From Okeania sp. SIO2B3 (GTDB taxonomy: Bacteria > Cyanobacteriota > Cyanobacteriia > Cyanobacteriales > Microcoleaceae): 64,000 nucleotides of DNA. Positions 1-8,525 of this stretch are shown here, one piece after another. A program made the position numbers and the translations under genes. The number at the start of each line of letters is the position of its first letter. Positions within the stretch are counted from its first letter, which is position 1. The stretch is from contig NZ_JAAHGH010000006.1 in the NCBI RefSeq assembly GCF_010672525.1, forward strand, positions 58,520 through 122,519. Direction: 5' to 3'. The notes under the pieces are model-generated. The model saw only the letters and a program-made list of their open reading frames with translations. It ran no database searches and was not told the DNA's origin.

Positions 1-2182
1 CTTTACTTTTGACGGTAATATCTCCTCCCATTAACTGCACAAATTTACGACTAATGGGTAATCCTAATCCTGTTCCTTCTTGACTATTTTTACCTGTTTC
101 AGTTTGGGAAAATGCTTCAAATAATTTAGGAGTTTCAGCTTCAGCTATTCCTGCTCCTGTATCTCTGACTTCAAAAATAATTGTGGCTTTTCCTTGACTT
201 TCTCCCTTTTCAAATGAGGGATTTTTTCCAGAACTTTCCCCCCTTTCTAAGGAGGGATTTTTTCCAGAACTTTCCCCCCTTTCTAAGGAGAGATTTTTTC
301 CAGAACTTTCCCCCCTTTCTAAGGAGGGATTAAGGGGGGATTCTTTTTGCCTTTCTAAGGAGGAATTAAGGGGGGATTCTTTTTGACTACCAACTGTGAC
401 ACTTACCCCTCCTTCAGATGTAAATTTAATACCATTATTGATTAAATTAATTAAGACTTGACGGAGTTTAGTTTCATCAGTATAGATATATCGAGGTACA
501 TCGTCTTGATGGTCAAAGACTAATGTTAATCCTTTATTTTCGGCAGTAATATGTAATAAGTCTTCTAGTTCGTTCAACAATGAATAAAAATCAAAGGTTT
601 TCCCATGGAGAGTCATTTTCCCCGCTTCAATTTTAGATAGGTCTAAAATATTATTAATTAAGGTTAATAAATAATTGCCACTTTTATTAATGATAGTTGT
701 ATTTTCCTTCTGTTCTTGAGATAAACTTTGAGAACGCATCATAATTTGAGAAAAGCCCAAAATAGCATTTAAAGGAGTCCGTAGTTCGTGACTCATATTA
801 GCAATAAAACTGCTTTTTGCTTGGTTTGCAACTTCCGCTTTTTCTTTAGCAATGGATAATTCTTCCGTTCTTTCTTCAACTTTTTTTTCTAAAACAATAT
901 TTTGTTCTTGAATTAATTTTTGGTTAAGTTCAGCATTTTTCAATGCTTCATTTTGTGCTTTCTCTCTTTCATCTTGAATCAGATTAATTCTATCTGCTAA
1001 AGCAAAGGAAAATAATAATACCGATAAACTAAAAGTAAAATTTGAACGGTTCTCTACATAAAAACCATAAGGTATAAAACCAAGAGCACTAAAAGAACGA
1101 ATAATTATTCCTAAAAGAGGGGAAAGCATAGCTAATAAAAAATATTTACTTGGCTTATATCTTTGTCTCCATCTTATCAAAGCAATTGTTAATATTATGA
1201 CACTAATAACTATAACATTAAAAATCACGATAATATTATGCCATTTTGTTGGTATTGATATAATAATTACCATAACTATAACTAAAGATATAATAAATAA
1301 AAATCTATCTATTTGAGGAACATATTTTTTAGTTTTTAAGAAAGACTGGGTGAATTTTATCCAGGAAAACAACATTAATAATACGGCTAATGATTGAATC
1401 TCATGATAGTTAGGAAAATTACTCCACAATAATTGATGTCCTATTCCATCTCGACATAATCGAAACCATAAATAACCGATAATAAACAAGATAAAATGTA
1501 GATAACTTTTGTCTTTTAAAGAAATAAATAAAAATAAGTTATAACCAATCATTATCACAAAAGTTCCATAAGCTATTCCTAAAGATAAAACATGATTTTG
1601 ATCCTCCTGGAAAAAAGTTTCCAAAGAATAAATATTTAAGGGAATAACTAAACTAGCTTTTGAAGTTAAACGTAGATAAATAGTTTTTTCATTATTGTCA
1701 GTAAAAGGCAAACTAAAGATAAAAAAACGATGGTTAAATTCTCTAGTGCTAAAAGGTAAAAATCTGCCTGTTTGAATTATTTTAAATCCTTTTTTTTCTC
1801 CTCGATTAAAATAAAAATCTACTGTACCTGCACGAGTATCATTTAAACTTAATATCCATTTTTGTGTCACACTTGCTTGATTTTTGACTCGAAAACGAAC
1901 CCAGATTGCTGATGTTTTTACACCTAAGTTGGGGATGTTTTGATTACTAGGAGTAAATTCTCGATCAACAATATCTTCAATAGTTAATTCTCTAGTTTGA
2001 TCTTCAAATATTTCTAAATGTAATCCTAAAGGATATTTGGTATTTTCATCGGTTAAAATCACAGGATTATTAATATGCTGTAAGTTCTGATTATTTTGAG
2101 CATAAATCTTAGATGCAGAAATCAATAAACAGAAACTAACCATTATCAAGACTAAGAGTCGTTTAATACAAGTTTTATTCAT
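1..2182 (-). CDS. 7TMR-DISM sensor histidine kinase (3' end beyond window)
   Basis: Membrane sensor kinase; its C-terminus lies beyond the left edge, and about 727 codons are visible. Reading from the ATG at 2182 (AGGTAAC just upstream), a signal peptide (residues 1-29, ending near IYAQ) precedes a beta-rich extracytoplasmic domain of the 7TMR-DISM type (about 40-185), a block of seven predicted membrane helices (about 190-395), a coiled coil, and HisKA with the phospho-accepting His in SHELRTPLNAILG (about residue 462). The HATPase_c domain shows DTGAGIAE and GTGLGLPISRKF. Family knowledge: 7TMR-DISM receptors sense extracellular, probably carbohydrate-like, ligands and signal to a cytoplasmic kinase. 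The kinase core is almost identical to that of the next gene, which carries a receiver, so this one may also be a hybrid. Oddity: a run of in-frame 12-residue repeats interrupts the ATPase domain (see the repeat entry). Confidence 0.9.
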   Translation of the reverse strand, partial: MNKTCIKRLLVLIMVSFCLLISASKIYAQNNQNLQHINNPVILTDENTKYPLGLHLEIFEDQTRELTIEDIVDREFTPSNQNIPNLGVKTSAIWVRFRVKNQASVTQKWILSLNDTRAGTVDFYFNRGEKKGFKIIQTGRFLPFSTREFNHRFFIFSLPFTDNNEKTIYLRLTSKASLVIPLNIYSLETFFQEDQNHVLSLGIAYGTFVIMIGYNLFLFISLKDKSYLHFILFIIGYLWFRLCRDGIGHQLLWSNFPNYHEIQSLAVLLMLFSWIKFTQSFLKTKKYVPQIDRFLFIISLVIVMVIIISIPTKWHNIIVIFNVIVISVIILTIALIRWRQRYKPSKYFLLAMLSPLLGIIIRSFSALGFIPYGFYVENRSNFTFSLSVLLFSFALADRINLIQDEREKAQNEALKNAELNQKLIQEQNIVLEKKVEERTEELSIAKEKAEVANQAKSSFIANMSHELRTPLNAILGFSQIMMRSQSLSQEQKENTTIINKSGNYLLTLINNILDLSKIEAGKMTLHGKTFDFYSLLNELEDLLHITAENKGLTLVFDHQDDVPRYIYTDETKLRQVLINLINNGIKFTSEGGVSVTVGSQKESPLNSSLERQKESPLNPSLERGESSGKNLSLERGESSGKNPSLERGESSGKNPSFEKGESQGKATIIFEVRDTGAGIAEAETPKLFEAFSQTETGKNSQEGTGLGLPISRKFVQLMGGDITVKSK
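190..385 (-). repeat. In-frame 36-bp repeats inside the HATPase domain of the first kinase
   Basis: On the minus strand the coding sequence between the N box and the G1 box holds about four tandem 36-bp units translating as variants of SLERGESSGKNP, preceded by two units reading QKESPLN plus SLER. The neighbouring paralog at 3745-3825 has fewer units at the same place (residues 192-223 of that protein). The DNA resembles the dispersed palindromic CCCCCTTAGAAAGGGGG sequence seen in spacers (for example near 37680), suggesting that a dispersed repeat entered and then expanded in frame. Confidence 0.85.
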
Positions 2183-2806
2183 GTTATGTTACCTGATTAA
2201 ATAAATTAATAAGTTAGAGCGAATCTAAAATTATCAACTAAGACCATTTTTGTACATCATTTTTTATCAAAATCATAAGGGTCGCGCAACCCCACCTTTT
2301 AAGGCGATCGGGTTTTTGGAGAGTTGCTCAAATCCCCTACTTCCCCTCCTGGGAGGGCTATGCTTTATAAACATCTTTCTTAACATAAAACTTGACAAAA
2401 CAGACAAGTTATGGGTTAGTCTGGGAGCGGCTTTTTCGGGAGAAAATTGTATTGAAAAATACACGCAAGTGTGAGGACTGTAGACAAAATTCTTACTCCC
2501 CCCTCTTCCCCCTCTTCCCCCTCTTCCCCCTCTTCCCCCTCTTCCCCCTCTTCCCCCTCTTCCCCCTCTTCCCCCTCTTCCCCACCCTCCTACAAGGGTT
2601 TCAGGAGTTCCTTATAAGGGATAGCTGGGAGGGGTTAGGGGTGGGTTGGGCTTGCGGGTGGGTTAACTTCTGACTGAAATGAAGTGTGTCTTACATTCTG
2701 GAGGGGCTGTGTGCGGAATTACTTCCGCACAGTAGGCGCCCCGTAGGAGACCTCGCCAATTAGCACTCGCTTCTGACTTCTGACGCGCGTTAACATATCT
2801 TGATGT
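2183..2806. other. Spacer between the two kinase genes
   Basis: No convincing gene. Short open frames here are built from simple repeats and from the dispersed 'gggaggggttaggggtggg' family. The spacer contains a 9-bp microsatellite (separate entry). Confidence 0.7.
2499..2583. repeat. 9-bp microsatellite, unit cttccccct
   Basis: About nine perfect tandem copies of a 9-bp polypyrimidine unit. One strand is purely pyrimidine, so copy number is likely unstable and the tract could adopt non-B structure. Translation would give a PLF repeat, but nothing else supports a gene. Confidence 0.9.
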
Positions 2807-4399
2807 TCAACACCTAAATAATTCAATTAATTGCCTAATAGTCTTAAATTGAAAATCATTGACTAAATTAGTTAATTTTTCCGCTAATAAAGATTCTTCA
2901 ACCGGAATTTTTTCTATTAATTCTAAGCTCAGATCGTCATCTAAAGCTTTCACTGCATCATACAGTTTATCTAACCATTCACTCGGCATTGCCTGTAAAT
3001 CTTCTACTGTTAAACTAGATAATTCAGTAGCAGTTGGAGATGGACTTTCCTCTTCATAAATATATTCAACTCCTAAATGCTTTTTCATTGTCTCAAAAAT
3101 CATTGATTCTCGAAATGGTTTTCTGACAAAATCATCACATCCTGCTGATAAAATAATTGCTTTCTGTTCTTCTAATACACTTGCTGTTAAGGCAATTATT
3201 GCCGTGGCATTTCCTTTAGTTGTACCTTTAATTATTTGAGTTGCTTCATAACCATCAATCACTGGCATTCTCATATCCATCCAAATTAAATGAGGTTGCC
3301 ATTTTTCCCAAATTTCAATGGCTTCTTTTCCATTTGTAGCTTCTTTTAATTCAAATCCTAATGGTTGTAATAGCTTGATTAATAATAAACGATTAGTATG
3401 GCGGTCATCTACAATTAAAATTCTATAACGGATTTGATTGGGTTTGAGAGCAATAACATGACGCGGAATTTCTTGAGTTTCTATATCTGTTTTATTGACA
3501 ATATAAACTGCAATTTTAAATCTAAAAGTTGTACCTTTTCCTACTTGACTTTTAACAGTAATATCTCCTCCCATTAAATTGACAAATTTACGACTAATGG
3601 GTAATCCTAAACCTGTACCTTCTTGACTATTTTCACCTGTTTCTGTTTGAGCAAATGCTTCAAATAATTTGGGCATTTCATCTTCAGCAATTCCTGCTCC
3701 TGTATCTCTCACTTCAAAAATAATTGTTGCTTTTCCATTACTTTCACCCCATTCCAAAGAGGGATATTTTCCAGAACTTTCCCCCCTTTCTAAGGGGGAA
3801 TTAAGGGGGGATTCTTTTTGACTACCAACTGTGACACTTACCCCTCCTTCAGATGTAAATTTAATACCATTATTGATTAAATTAATTAAGACTTGCCGGA
3901 GTTTAGTTTCATCAGTATAGATATATTGAGGTACATCATCCTGACGATCAAAAATTAATGTTAATCCTTTATTTTCTGCGGTTATATGTAATAAATCTTC
4001 CAGTTCGTTTAAGAAAGAATAAAAGTCAAATGTTTTAGCATTGAGGGTCATTTTACCCGCTTCAATTTTAGATAAGTCTAAAATATTATTAATCAAGGTT
4101 AATAAATAGCTACCACTGTTATGAATAATAGTTGTATTTTCCTTATCTTCTTTTGATAAACTCGGAGAACGAATCATAATTTGCGAAAAGCCTAAAATAG
4201 CATTTAAAGGAGTCCGTAATTCATGACTCATATTAGCAATAAAAGTACTTTTTGCTTGGTTTGCTACTTCCGCTTTTTCTTTCGAGGTTTGAAGTTGTAA
4301 TTCTAATACCTTGCGTCGTTCAATTTCCTGCTTTAGTATTTGATTCCAAAAGAAGATAACTATCGTTCCACCAATTCCTCCAATTAATAAAATAATCAA
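2807..4399 (-). CDS. Hybrid histidine kinase with receiver, 5'-truncated sensor
   Basis: Cytoplasmic part of a hybrid sensor kinase. From the TTG at 4399: one membrane helix (residues 1-19), a coiled coil, HisKA with H59 in SHELRTPLNAILG, HATPase_c with the N box near 173-177, DTGAGI and GTGLGLPISRKF, then a receiver with the DD pair near 331 and phospho-acceptor D375 in WMDMRMP. The last 90 residues resemble no domain I recognise. The frame stays open upstream to about 4606 and encodes the end of a periplasmic solute-binding sensor domain (FATPEGKHDDIRQTIDTYLK, then a KQWKKD-type helix). No good start codon is present, because the tnpB element begins at about 4559. The gene probably lost its sensor and signal peptide to that rearrangement and may now be a pseudogene. 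Its ATPase domain also carries two copies of the SLERGESSGK insertion. Confidence 0.8.
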   Translation of the reverse strand: MIILLIGGIGGTIVIFFWNQILKQEIERRKVLELQLQTSKEKAEVANQAKSTFIANMSHELRTPLNAILGFSQIMIRSPSLSKEDKENTTIIHNSGSYLLTLINNILDLSKIEAGKMTLNAKTFDFYSFLNELEDLLHITAENKGLTLIFDRQDDVPQYIYTDETKLRQVLINLINNGIKFTSEGGVSVTVGSQKESPLNSPLERGESSGKYPSLEWGESNGKATIIFEVRDTGAGIAEDEMPKLFEAFAQTETGENSQEGTGLGLPISRKFVNLMGGDITVKSQVGKGTTFRFKIAVYIVNKTDIETQEIPRHVIALKPNQIRYRILIVDDRHTNRLLLIKLLQPLGFELKEATNGKEAIEIWEKWQPHLIWMDMRMPVIDGYEATQIIKGTTKGNATAIIALTASVLEEQKAIILSAGCDDFVRKPFRESMIFETMKKHLGVEYIYEEESPSPTATELSSLTVEDLQAMPSEWLDKLYDAVKALDDDLSLELIEKIPVEESLLAEKLTNLVNDFQFKTIRQLIELFRC

Positions 4400-4558
4400 C
4401 CACTTAGGTATGGTTTCTTTTACAAATTCTTTACCACCGTACCAATGATTATAGGTTTCATAATAGATAGATTGTCGATCTTTCTTCCATTGTTTGAGAT
4501 ATGTATCAATGGTTTGACGGATATCATCATGTTTACCTTCTGGGGTAGCAAATGTTGA

Positions 4559-5869
4559 ATGAAAATTGTATAAAGTAGTTGCTAAAAGTAGAAAAGTGTT
4601 GTAATATTAAACAGGAAATAACTCTAATTAGTTATAGCGGGTGAATGCGACTTGTTGACAGACATATTATTAACCGAACACATCAGTATTGGCGGGTGTG
4701 TGATCAATTAGCCTTTAAATCAAAAAACTTGTACAACTTGGCTAATTATTATTGTCGTCAGCATTTTTTCAAGTGTGGAAAAAGTCTAGAATTAACTAAA
4801 CTGTACCACACCACCAAAGATAGCGATGCCTACAGAGCATTACCAACGAAAGTATCAAAACAAATAATAAAATGCTTGGTTGCAACTTGGCGTGGTTATT
4901 TTCAGGCAATAGGAGAATGGTCAAAACATCCACAAAAGTTTTTAGGTAAACCCAAAATACCAAAGTATAAGAATAAAACTCAAGGTAGGAATGTAGTTAT
5001 ATATTCATGCATAGTCTGTATATAAAGCACCACTAAAGGACGGTATTTGTCACTTATCTATGAGTGATATCAAAATACCTGTAGTGGTTGAGTCTGTAGT
5101 TGAAGTCAGGATAGTACCTGCAACTGGCTGCTATGTAATTGAAGTAGTGTATGAAAAAACTGAACAACAACGGGTAGAGTCAAAATATGTAGCAGGAATA
5201 GACTTAGGGATTGACCGTATAGTCGCTCTATCTACAAATAAGCCTGGTGTCAAACCACTGCTGATTAACGGGAAGCCACTAAAAAGCGTCAATCAACTAT
5301 ATAACAAGCGTAAAGCTAAGTACCAAAGTCACCTCAAAGGCAACAGAAAAACCAGTCGTAAGATTGAAGCGTTAACCTATCACCGAAATCGTTTTGTCGA
5401 GAATTATCTGCATAACACCAGTAAGTTAGTGGCCCTTGTATTTAACCACAAATAATATTGGTACTGTAGTCATAGGCAAAAATGATAACTGGAAACAAGG
5501 TGCAAATATGGGCAAAAAAAACAACCAAAATTTTACTCAAATACCTCACTATAAGTTAATTCAACAGATAACTTATAAGTGTCAACTGGTTGGGATAAAA
5601 GTCATTGAAACCGAAGAAAGTTACACCAGTAAAACATCTGCTATTGACCTAGAAAAACCAATTAAACATGAAAACTATGTAGGTAAACGAGTCAAACGTG
5701 GTTTATTCAGGAGTGGAACTGGTATAGTCATTAATGCTGATGTGTTCGGTTAATAATATGTCTGTCAACAAGTCGCATTCACCAGCTATAATTTATTTTA
5801 AGTCCTGTACCTGTTTAATATTACAACACTTTTCTACAAATAGCAACTACTTTATACAATTTTCATTTA
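4559..5869. mobile_element. tnpB element with long inverted duplication at its ends
   Basis: The left end (about 4559-4690) and the right end (about 5732-5869) are inverted copies. An outer arm of about 57 bp carries only a few mismatches. A diverged stretch of about 26 bp follows, then an inner arm of about 49 bp with one mismatch. The inner left arm is the genuine start of tnpB (residues RLVDRHIINRTHQ). The right arm is therefore an inverted copy of the element's 5' end that replaced its natural 3' end. IS200/IS605 and IS1341-type elements normally lack long terminal inverted repeats. The left end interrupts the solute-binding domain of the adjacent kinase. Confidence 0.75.
4645..5753 (+). 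pseudogene. tnpB: TnpB (OrfB, IS1341-like) RNA-guided nuclease remnant
   Basis: Three consecutive open segments (4645-5025, 5060-5455, 5436-5753) lie in three frames and together make one TnpB-like protein. The N-terminus (VDRHIINRTHQYWRVCDQLA, then FKSKNLYNLANY) is typical of this family. The RuvC-like catalytic positions remain: Asp in AGIDLGIDR, Glu in IETEESYTSKTS, and Asp in VINADV near the end. At least two frameshifts or small deletions (near 5000-5040 and 5440) inactivate it. The C-terminus stops at NADVFG, where relatives continue through NGSYNI, because the inverted duplication cuts in. No tnpA is nearby. Confidence 0.85.
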
Positions 5870-5945
5870 AATACCACAACGCATCAATACCTCTGCCGAC
5901 ATATTCTGAATCTTGATGTTGTTGAATCTATTGAACAATAGTGGA
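5870..5945 (-). pseudogene. Fragment duplicating the 3' end of the HEAT-repeat gene
   Basis: This stretch matches 6178-6254, which encodes the last part of the HEAT-repeat protein (QQHQESEYVGRVIDVLWYL), with about 10 differences and in the same orientation. It directly abuts the right end of the tnpB element. The rearrangement that brought in the element therefore probably also involved the HEAT gene. Confidence 0.75.
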
Positions 5946-6011
5946 AAAGAACATTGAACTCAAATGTTTGTTTGGCATTTTTGGGCGATCGCCCTTACTA
6001 TTGTCCAATAG
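5928..6011. promoter_or_regulatory. Two palindromes CTATTG-NN-CAATAG
   Basis: Perfect 6-bp inverted arms with a 2-bp centre occur at 5928-5941 (centre AA) and 5998-6011 (centre TC). The same palindrome occurs at 56905-56918 and five times at 59582-59983. It could be a protein binding site or simply part of a repeat family. Confidence 0.4.
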
Positions 6012-6156
6012 TTTCTTTTCCTAGAGCGAAAAAAATTAGTCAATAGCCTCCCCTTTTAAGGAGCTTCAGCTAGAGGTACTGATAACTGATAACTGATAAC
6101 TGATAACTGAAATGACTCACTCTTTGAAGTTGAAAATCTAGATGTTTTCCACCATC

Positions 6157-7194
6157 TCAATTTTCCTCGCCTACGACTAAATACCACAACACATCAATAA
6201 CTCTGCCGACATATTCTGACTCCTGATGTTGTTGAATCCATTGAATGATAGTGGGGAGGATATGGTTGGATTTTTTACCCAATTTGCCCAAAGCATAGGC
6301 TGCCATCCAACGCACATCAGAATTCTCATCCTGAAGTAGAGCTAGTAGGGAGTTAATTACTGTTTCGGAACTGTTACCCAAATTGCCCAAAGCATAGGCT
6401 GCCATCCAACGCACATCAGAATTCTCATCCTGAAGTAGAGCTAGTAGGGAGTTAATTACTGTTTCGGAACTGTTACCCAAATTGCCCAAAGCATAGGCTG
6501 CCATCCTACCCACGTCAGAATTCTCATCCTGAAGTAGAGCTAGTAGGGAGTTAATTACTGTTTCGGAACTGTTACCCAAATTGCCCAAAGCATAGGCTGC
6601 CATCCTACCCACGTCAGAATTCTCATCTACCACATCAGGCATAACAAAAATATAGGCTAACTTCTCAGACTTTTCTACCTCTTGCCCAGGCACAGAAATA
6701 CCAGCAAATTTCACATCATCAAACCAATTTGCTAACTGTTCAAAATAATTTTGTTTAGCAACCTGAAATTTAATATAAGTATTAGTATGCTGAAAATAAG
6801 CATTAATAAAAATCTCTAACCATGACTTGAGACTTGATTGAATTAGTGGAATATTTTTAGCTTCAGCTTCCTGTTGAAATACCGTAATTAAAATATCAAC
6901 ATCTGGCTTACCTAGATTAATTAATGGTTTTTATAATTCCGTCAAAACAGCAGAATGTTCAAAATATTGACTCAGAAATTTGTTAACTCCATTCCAACCA
7001 TCCCGTTTAGCCGAATAAAACAAAAGCTGTTGAGGCAAGAGTTCTTTTTCCCATACCTTAACAGCTTTTTCTCCAGCTTCAATAGCCTTTTCTATATCTG
7101 TTTTATTCAAAGTTTTAGTTAAGCGATCGCCCGCTTTTTTCACAAGATAACCCCCTACTTTTGGTATTACCCAACTTACTAAATCTGGCCCCAT
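6157..7194 (-). pseudogene. NACHT-type N-terminal domain joined to HEAT repeats, with internal stop
   Basis: One reading frame runs from the ATG at 7194 to the stop at 6157 and is broken only by a TAA at 6931-6933, between AVLTEL and KPLINLGKPD; a single C-to-T change from CAA (Gln) would explain it. The first 175 or so residues (MGPDLVSWVIPKVGGYLVKK onward, then EKELLPQQLLFYSAKRDGW and VKFAGISVPGQEVEKSEKLA) match the N-terminal domain that normally precedes a NACHT NTPase in cyanobacterial STAND proteins. Here it passes, just after FVMPDVV, straight into HEAT repeats. The NTPase module is missing and may have been deleted. Four 33-residue HEAT units (DENSDVGRMAAYALGNLG type) follow, then a short C-terminus. 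Such proteins are often associated with biological conflict; here it is probably a remnant. Translation of the 185-residue C-terminal part alone is possible but unproven. Confidence 0.75.
6270..6627 (-). repeat. Tandem 99-bp HEAT-coding repeats
   Basis: Three full units and one partial unit are spaced exactly 99 bp apart (shared sequence starts at 6302, 6401, 6500 and 6599). They are nearly identical in DNA, differing mainly at VRW versus VGR. Such identity between HEAT units indicates recent duplication or ongoing gene conversion. Confidence 0.9.
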
Positions 7195-7284
7195 AAATTA
7201 CCCTTAATTAAATTCACTTCAATTTTAATCTTGCTTTCATAAAATAGGTAATATATTCCGGATAATTACTTATATATATAGCTA

Positions 7285-7534
7285 TCAGCTATCAGCTAGA
7301 GTCAAAACTTTTAACTGTAATGTTTTGAAGTTTCTTAGCTGTCCTAATCTTAATGCGTAGTGCTATAATCAAATTTTTGCTTGTAGTTTTGCTCTAGTCC
7401 TTACAATTAAGCATTCAGCATTCAGCTAGAGTCAAAACGTTTAACTGTAATATTTTGAAGTTTCTTAGCTATCCTAATTTTAATGTGTAGTACTATAATA
7501 AAGTTTTTGCTTGTAGTTTTGCTCTAGTCCTTAC
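7285..7534. repeat. Direct tandem duplication, unit about 120 bp
   Basis: Two adjacent copies share 'cagctagagtcaaaac' at the start and 'gctctagtccttac' at the end, with scattered substitutions. No coding sense is seen. Confidence 0.8.
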
Positions 7535-7535
7535 C

Positions 7536-7795
7536 GAATAATTAAGGTTTAAAGCCTCTCCTTTAAAGGAGAAAAAAGCGGTCGTTTTGCTGGCGCACAA
7601 CTCCGTTAACGCTGCGCGACATGTTTGCGTAGCATTCCGTAGGAAAAAGCGCAGCTTCCCGAAGGGTGGGATGGATGGTTTTCCTAACCATATCCAATCA
7701 ATCAAGAGAAGAAAAAATTTTCCTTTTAGTCAATCCTCTTCTTTTCCAGGAGAGGTAATTATTAATTATTAATTATTAATTATTAACTGTTGAAA
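7536..7795. repeat. Dispersed repeat family R1, copy 1
   Basis: The core reads as a Cys/Trp-free, non-coding pattern: gcctctcctttaaaggag, then aagcggtcg, ggatgg...ccatatccaatc, aagagaagaaaa, and a closing ggagag plus attaattatt run. Related copies lie at 11918-12120, 19360-19540 and, inverted, 43870-44062. It is probably a miniature inverted-repeat element, as the arms are partly complementary (ctcctttaaagg versus tccaggagag). Confidence 0.6.
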
Positions 7796-8057
7796 ATACT
7801 TGGTTCCGGTCGTAAAAAATCAAATCAATTAGGGACTTCAAAATCAAAAATTATGGGTGCATCTCAATTTTGAATAAAGCCAAAAATTTATCGCTTTTAG
7901 GGAACAGGGAACAGGGAATATATAGGATAAAAGTATTTTTGCTTGCTATGAGATGCACCCAAAATCATCCTATTAGCTATGAAATTCATTAATGGATAAT
8001 GGATAATGGATAATTGATAATTACCTCTGGTTAAAACCGTTACAGAATTGAATATAA

Positions 8058-8207
8058 TATCATGTCCGGATAATTAGTGATCAAAAAACTTTCTCCTTCT
8101 TTTCTTCTTTCTTCCCTTCTGAATTCTGTTTGCGTAGCATTCCGTAGGAAATTGCAGAATTGCTGAATTCTGAGTAGTTTATTTGTAACTGTTCAACCGG
8201 ACATGAT
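8058..8207. mobile_element. Miniature element, ends ATATCATGTCCGG/CCGGACATGAT
   Basis: The terminal inverted repeats start ATCATGTCCGG at the left and end CCGGACATGAT at the right, about 150 bp apart, with no coding capacity. It belongs to family R2 (other copies at 43674-43800, 60611-60737 and, with a variant end, 45745-45874). Confidence 0.65.
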
Positions 8208-8525
8208 GTAAGGAATATTGTCTTTTTTTTCCTGAAAATGAGAGGCTTTAAACCTGAATTATTTAATTATTAATTATTAATTATTAATTATTCGGTAAGG
8301 GAGTAGGGAGTAGGGAAGAAATTGAAAAAGTAAAAGAGTAGAGAGTAGCTAGTTAACGATAGAATACAAAAACTGGGATAATTTATTTTCTGCTACTGCC
8401 TTATTACACAGAAATTATCAATTCTTCCCTCCTACTGCCTACTACTTACTGCCTTATTACACAGAAATTATCAATTATTTCCTCCCTGCTGCCTACTGCC
8501 TACTCCCTATGGGTGGAGGAGATGT

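Larger units (their letters stand above)
7195..8525. other. Long repeat-rich spacer
   Basis: No convincing gene. It holds a direct duplication of about 120 bp (7285-7406 and 7415-7534, over 85% alike), a copy of the TTAAAGG-armed repeat family (7536-7795), an ATATCA...CGG-ended miniature element (8058-8207), attaattatt runs, and a second local duplication around 8385-8500. Short open frames here are composed of these repeats. Confidence 0.7.

Noticed and set aside
2250-2673. Short frames on both strands near the 9-bp microsatellite
   Set aside because: Made of repeat units (PLFPLF) with no other support.
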